Shown here in pieces: positions 61,253 through 64,000 of a stretch of DNA of 64,000 nucleotides. A program made the translations under genes and the position numbers. The notes beneath the pieces were generated by a model. It worked only from the letters and a program-made list of their open reading frames with translations, had not been told where the DNA came from and searched no databases. The stretch spans positions 1 through 64,000 of the forward strand of contig CAVJRQ010000085.1 in the NCBI GenBank assembly GCA_963652075.1, in the 5' to 3' direction. The stretch's first letter is position 1. Every line of letters begins with the position of its first letter. The stretch is from Phocaeicola_A sp963652075. GTDB taxonomy: Bacteria > Bacteroidota > Bacteroidia > Bacteroidales > Bacteroidaceae.

Positions 61253-61957
61253 ATGGATACAGCGCTCTATTTGTTACCCGTATTGTTGGGCGACACCGCG
61301 GTTGAGGCCGTGTTGCCGGCCTATAACAAGGAGGTCATTGCAGGCATCCGCCATTTCATTGTGGAAGACGTGCGCTCTGCGAGACGGTTCCTCAAAAAGG
61401 TGGACAAGGAATTCGACATCGACGGTTCCCTGTTCTATCCGCTCAACAAACACACCTCGCCCGAGGAAATCTCCGGCTATCTGCAACCGCTGCTCGATGG
61501 ACACCCCATGGGCGTGATTTCCGAAGCCGGCTGTCCTGCGGTGGCAGACCCGGGTGCCGACGTGGTGGCTATAGCCCAGCGGAAAGGTCTGAAGGTGGTC
61601 CCGTTGGTAGGTCCCTCGTCCATCATCCTCTCCGTCATGGCCTCCGGTTTCAATGGCCAGAGCTTCGCCTTCAACGGCTATTTGCCTATCGAGAGCGGCG
61701 AACGGGCGAAGAAGCTGAAGATGCTGGAGCAACGGGTCTACAACGAGCAGCAGACGCAGCTCTTCATCGAGACACCTTACCGGAACAACAAAATGGTGGA
61801 GGAGATTCTGAAGACTTGCCGTCCGCAGACCAAACTCTGCATCGCCGCCAACCTCACCTGTGAGGATGCTTACGTCCGTACCCGCACGCTGAAGGAGTGG
61901 AAAGGCCAGGTGCCCGACCTTTCCAGGATTCCCTGCATCTTCTTGCTCTACAAGTAG
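61253..61957 (+). CDS. Tetrapyrrole-methylase-family SAM methyltransferase (RsmI-like)
   Basis: A 234-aa soluble protein with the SAM-dependent tetrapyrrole methylase fold: SEAGCPAVADPGADVVAIA (about 86-104; key residues the GCP and DPG) and the GPSSIILSVMASGFNG segment. It resembles RsmI, the 16S rRNA C1402 2'-O-methyltransferase, but the N-terminus (LLPVLLGD in place of VATPIGNL) belongs to a shorter paralogous group. The substrate is therefore uncertain. It is downstream of gldB and followed by a terminator. Confidence 0.8.
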   Translation: MDTALYLLPVLLGDTAVEAVLPAYNKEVIAGIRHFIVEDVRSARRFLKKVDKEFDIDGSLFYPLNKHTSPEEISGYLQPLLDGHPMGVISEAGCPAVADPGADVVAIAQRKGLKVVPLVGPSSIILSVMASGFNGQSFAFNGYLPIESGERAKKLKMLEQRVYNEQQTQLFIETPYRNNKMVEEILKTCRPQTKLCIAANLTCEDAYVRTRTLKEWKGQVPDLSRIPCIFLLYK

Positions 61958-62010
61958 TGGACGAGTGTCGCTATATATAATAAGGTATAGGGCGGAATGA
62001 ACAAAACAAT

Positions 62011-62055
62011 GCGCCCGTTGTTCCAAAGCCGGAATGACGGGCGCGTCGCTTTTTA
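62011..62055 (+). terminator. Intrinsic terminator after the methyltransferase gene
   Basis: GCGCCCGT (62011-62018) pairs with ACGGGCGC (62037-62044), followed shortly by TTTTTATTT (62050-62058). Confidence 0.7.
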
Positions 62056-62091
62056 TTTCGTATCCCTTTCGGGGGAAAGGGGAGGGAGGGC

Positions 62092-63048
62092 TTACTTCAA
62101 CAACCGGGCGCGCAGCTTTTCGAGCATGTCGGTGGTCATGGAGGCAAGGTCGTACTGCGGTTTCCAGTCCCACTCCCTGCGGGCGCAAGAGTCGTCCATA
62201 TTGTCCGGCCAGCTGTCCGCGATGGACTGCTTTAGCGGATCAATCTCGTAACGCATCCTGAAGTCGGGCACGTGCTTCTTTATCTCCGCGTAGATTGTCT
62301 CCGGTCCGAAACTCATGGAGGCGATGTTGAAGGCGTTCCGGTGAACCAGACGTGTCGGGTCGGCCTCCATCACCTGGATGGCGGCGTGCAGCGCGTCGGG
62401 CATGTACATCATGTCCATCAGCGTCCCCTCTTTCACGGGGCAGACAAACTCTTCCCCTCTCACGGCCGAGTAGTAGATGTCCACGGCATAGTCCGTAGTG
62501 CCGCCGCCGGGCAGCGTGATGTTGGAGATGATGCCCGGGAAACGTACGGCGCGCGTGTCCACGCCATATTTGTTATAGTAGTAGTCGCTGAGGAGCTCGG
62601 TGGTCACCTTCGTCACGCCGTACATCGTACGGGGGCGCTGGAGCGTGTCCTGCGGAGTGTTCACGTGCGGCGTGTTGGCACCGAAGGAACCGATGGAGCT
62701 GGGTGTGAAGACAGCGCATCCGTGCTCGCGGGCTATCTCCAATACGTTGAGCAAGCCGTCGATGCCGATGTGCCAGGCCAGCATGGGTTTCGATTCCGCT
62801 ACCACGGAGAGCAGGGCAGCCAGGTTGTAGATGGCGTCAATCCGGTAGTTCTTCACCACCGTCGCTATCATCTCCGGATTGGTGATGTCCACCACTTCGG
62901 CCGGACCCGATTCCTTTAAGTCTCCCTTGGGAGGTGCGGCAGGTATGTATCCGGCTACCACGTGGTCATTCCCGTAACGTTTGCGCAACTCCATAGTCAG
63001 TTCCGAACCAATCTGTCCGGTAGAGCCAATCACTAAGATATTTTTCAT
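62092..63048 (-). CDS. tdh: L-threonine 3-dehydrogenase, SDR type
   Basis: Oxidises L-threonine with NAD to 2-amino-3-ketobutyrate. The 318-aa protein is of the short-chain dehydrogenase/epimerase type: NAD motif GSTGQIG (6-12), the catalytic YGVTK and the SSIGSFG stretch. It is not the zinc type. Start chosen at 63048 (MKNILVIGSTGQ); the frame is open a further 12 codons. It is divergent from kbl, the next enzyme of the pathway, across a 179-bp control region with a consensus promoter and an inverted repeat. Confidence 0.93.
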   Translation of the reverse strand: MKNILVIGSTGQIGSELTMELRKRYGNDHVVAGYIPAAPPKGDLKESGPAEVVDITNPEMIATVVKNYRIDAIYNLAALLSVVAESKPMLAWHIGIDGLLNVLEIAREHGCAVFTPSSIGSFGANTPHVNTPQDTLQRPRTMYGVTKVTTELLSDYYYNKYGVDTRAVRFPGIISNITLPGGGTTDYAVDIYYSAVRGEEFVCPVKEGTLMDMMYMPDALHAAIQVMEADPTRLVHRNAFNIASMSFGPETIYAEIKKHVPDFRMRYEIDPLKQSIADSWPDNMDDSCARREWDWKPQYDLASMTTDMLEKLRARLLK

Positions 63049-63081
63049 AAAAGACGTTATTAGTATATGTTTAGGTGCGGG

Positions 63082-63151
63082 CAAAGATACAAGGTTTTTA
63101 TAACATTTATCAAATTGTTACTTGATTATTCAAGTAAAATATAGAACTTTG
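63082..63151. promoter_or_regulatory. Divergent tdh/kbl promoters with a shared inverted repeat
   Basis: tdh, reverse strand: -7 TATCTTTG (complement of 63082-63089) and -33 TTTG (complement of 63111-63114), 21 bp apart. kbl, forward strand: GAACTTTG (63144-63151) with CTTG (63121-63124), 19 bp apart. The perfect inverted repeat TTACTTGA-TTAT-TCAAGTAA (63118-63137) covers the kbl -33 box and abuts the tdh -33 box, a good place for an operator controlling both genes. Confidence 0.65.
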
Positions 63152-63227
63152 TGGATGCATAGCCGAAAGGGCTTTTTGCGACCAAGCTAAACTAATAAAA
63201 TGTTGAACGAATCTAACTTTATCAATT

Positions 63228-64000
63228 ATGTACGGAAAAATGCAAGAATACCTCAGAAACACGCTTTCTGAGATAAAGGAGGCCGGACTCTACAAGGACG
63301 AACGCCTGATTGAGAGTGCGCAACAGGCCGCCATCACGGTCAAGGGGAAGGAAGTGCTCAACTTCTGCGCCAACAACTACCTGGGCTTGTCCAACTCTCC
63401 CCGCCTGATTGAGGCGGCGCGTAAGATGATGGAACGCAGAGGCTACGGCATGTCGTCGGTGCGCTTCATCTGCGGAACGCAGGATATCCACAAGGAGTTG
63501 GAAGCGGCGATTTCGGACTACTTCAAGACCGAAGACACGATTCTCTATGCGGCTTGTTTCGATGCCAACGGCGGTGTGTTCGAACCGCTCTTCACGGAAG
63601 AGGATGCCATCATCAGCGACTCGCTGAACCACGCCTCCATCATCGATGGCGTGCGCCTCTGCAAGGCCAAACGCTATCGCTACGCCAATGCCGACATGGC
63701 AGAGTTGGAGAAGTGCCTGCAGGAGGCGCAGTCCCAGCGTTTCCGCATCATCGTCACGGACGGTGTCTTCTCGATGGACGGCAATGTGGCTCCGGTAGAC
63801 AAAATCTGTGACTTGGCGGAGAAGTACGATGCCCTGGTGATGGTGGACGAGTCGCACTCGGCTGGCGTGGTAGGTGCCACCGGTCATGGCGTGAGCGAAC
63901 TCTACGGTACTTACGGACGCGTGGACATCTACACCGGCACGCTGGGCAAGGCTTTTGGCGGTGCGATGGGCGGATTCACCACGGGACGCAAGGAGATTAT
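63228..64000 (+). CDS. kbl: Glycine C-acetyltransferase (2-amino-3-ketobutyrate CoA ligase), partial
   Basis: PLP enzyme splitting 2-amino-3-ketobutyrate with CoA into glycine and acetyl-CoA. The frame starts at ATG 63228 (MYGKMQEYLRN) and is open to the window edge, giving 257 codons of an expected about 395. Visible are FCANNYLGL, the RFICGTQ stretch, DSLNHASIIDG, the MVDESHSAG PLP-ring motif and the Schiff-base lysine in TLGKAFGG (K241). The C-terminal third is outside the window. It forms a functional pair with divergent tdh. Confidence 0.95.
   Translation, partial: MYGKMQEYLRNTLSEIKEAGLYKDERLIESAQQAAITVKGKEVLNFCANNYLGLSNSPRLIEAARKMMERRGYGMSSVRFICGTQDIHKELEAAISDYFKTEDTILYAACFDANGGVFEPLFTEEDAIISDSLNHASIIDGVRLCKAKRYRYANADMAELEKCLQEAQSQRFRIIVTDGVFSMDGNVAPVDKICDLAEKYDALVMVDESHSAGVVGATGHGVSELYGTYGRVDIYTGTLGKAFGGAMGGFTTGRKEI

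Noticed and set aside
63161..63177. AGCC-GAAAG-GGCT hairpin followed by four or five T in the kbl leader, a possible attenuator
   Set aside because: Only a 4-bp stem and no competing structure or leader peptide seen; too weak to call.

Overview
The window reads as a chromosomal segment from a gut-type Bacteroidales bacterium, most likely Bacteroides or a close relative. The grounds are hybrid two-component regulation of polysaccharide use, GldB/GldH lipoproteins, the holB-ricT-gldH and purH-mreBCD-PBP2-rodA gene orders, PPi-dependent phosphofructokinase, and the phylum-specific promoter pattern (a TAnnTTTG -7 box with a TTTG-like -33 box 19-22 bp upstream) ahead of many genes. I cannot name a species. 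Gene density is high, and I saw no rRNA, tRNA or CRISPR array.

Regions. 1-4.9 kb: a truncated IS1380-type transposase fragment, a 22-bp-period palindrome array, then hisGDCB behind a classical attenuator whose leader peptide carries five consecutive His codons. 4.9-10.8 kb: a TonB-dependent receptor, a BASS-like transporter, a Spy-like periplasmic protein and a metal P-type ATPase. 10.8-20.3 kb: a rhamnogalacturonan/pectin locus (PL11 lyase, GH28, double-domain CE12 esterase, 1433-aa hybrid sensor) with no SusC/SusD pair. 20.3-22.7 kb: a second array with a different palindrome but the same 22-bp period, rsgA, frr and a candidate small RNA. 22.7-30.1 kb: purH and the rod-shape operon, with a strong hairpin between mreB and mreC. 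30.1-37.6 kb: gldH-ricT-holB, a two-component pair, a GT39-like glycosyltransferase and a PAP2 phosphatase. 37.6-44.6 kb: mnmA, cysK, pyrH, a KDG kinase and alaS. 44.6-64 kb: peptidoglycan enzymes (M23, amidase-like, GH25), a MerR regulator, an acyltransferase, PPi-PFK, prmA, a GHL10 protein, valS, a GH28 lipoprotein, gldB, a tetrapyrrole-methylase-family methyltransferase, and the divergent threonine-degradation pair tdh/kbl (kbl runs off the window).

The least ordinary signals are three short arrays (114-194, 20396-20505, 41820-41902), each of four or five palindromes repeated at exactly 22 bp. Two share the core GTAAGTACTT and the third uses TGACAATTGTCA. The 41.8-kb array lies inside a 249-bp non-coding element with imperfect inverted ends and an 8-bp target duplication that includes the alaS stop codon. 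This makes it a MITE carrying a minisatellite, comparable in layout to what I recall of the BrickBuilt elements of Porphyromonas gingivalis.

Functionally, the PL11/GH28/CE12 enzymes and the separate GH28 lipoprotein would attack pectic backbones, and the KDG kinase could act in catabolism of the released uronates. The mre/PBP2/RodA operon and three peptidoglycan-active proteins serve the cell wall. tdh and kbl convert threonine to glycine and acetyl-CoA and share a control region containing an 8-bp inverted repeat. Starts, stops and motifs were read by hand; family assignments rest on motif recognition, not on database searches.
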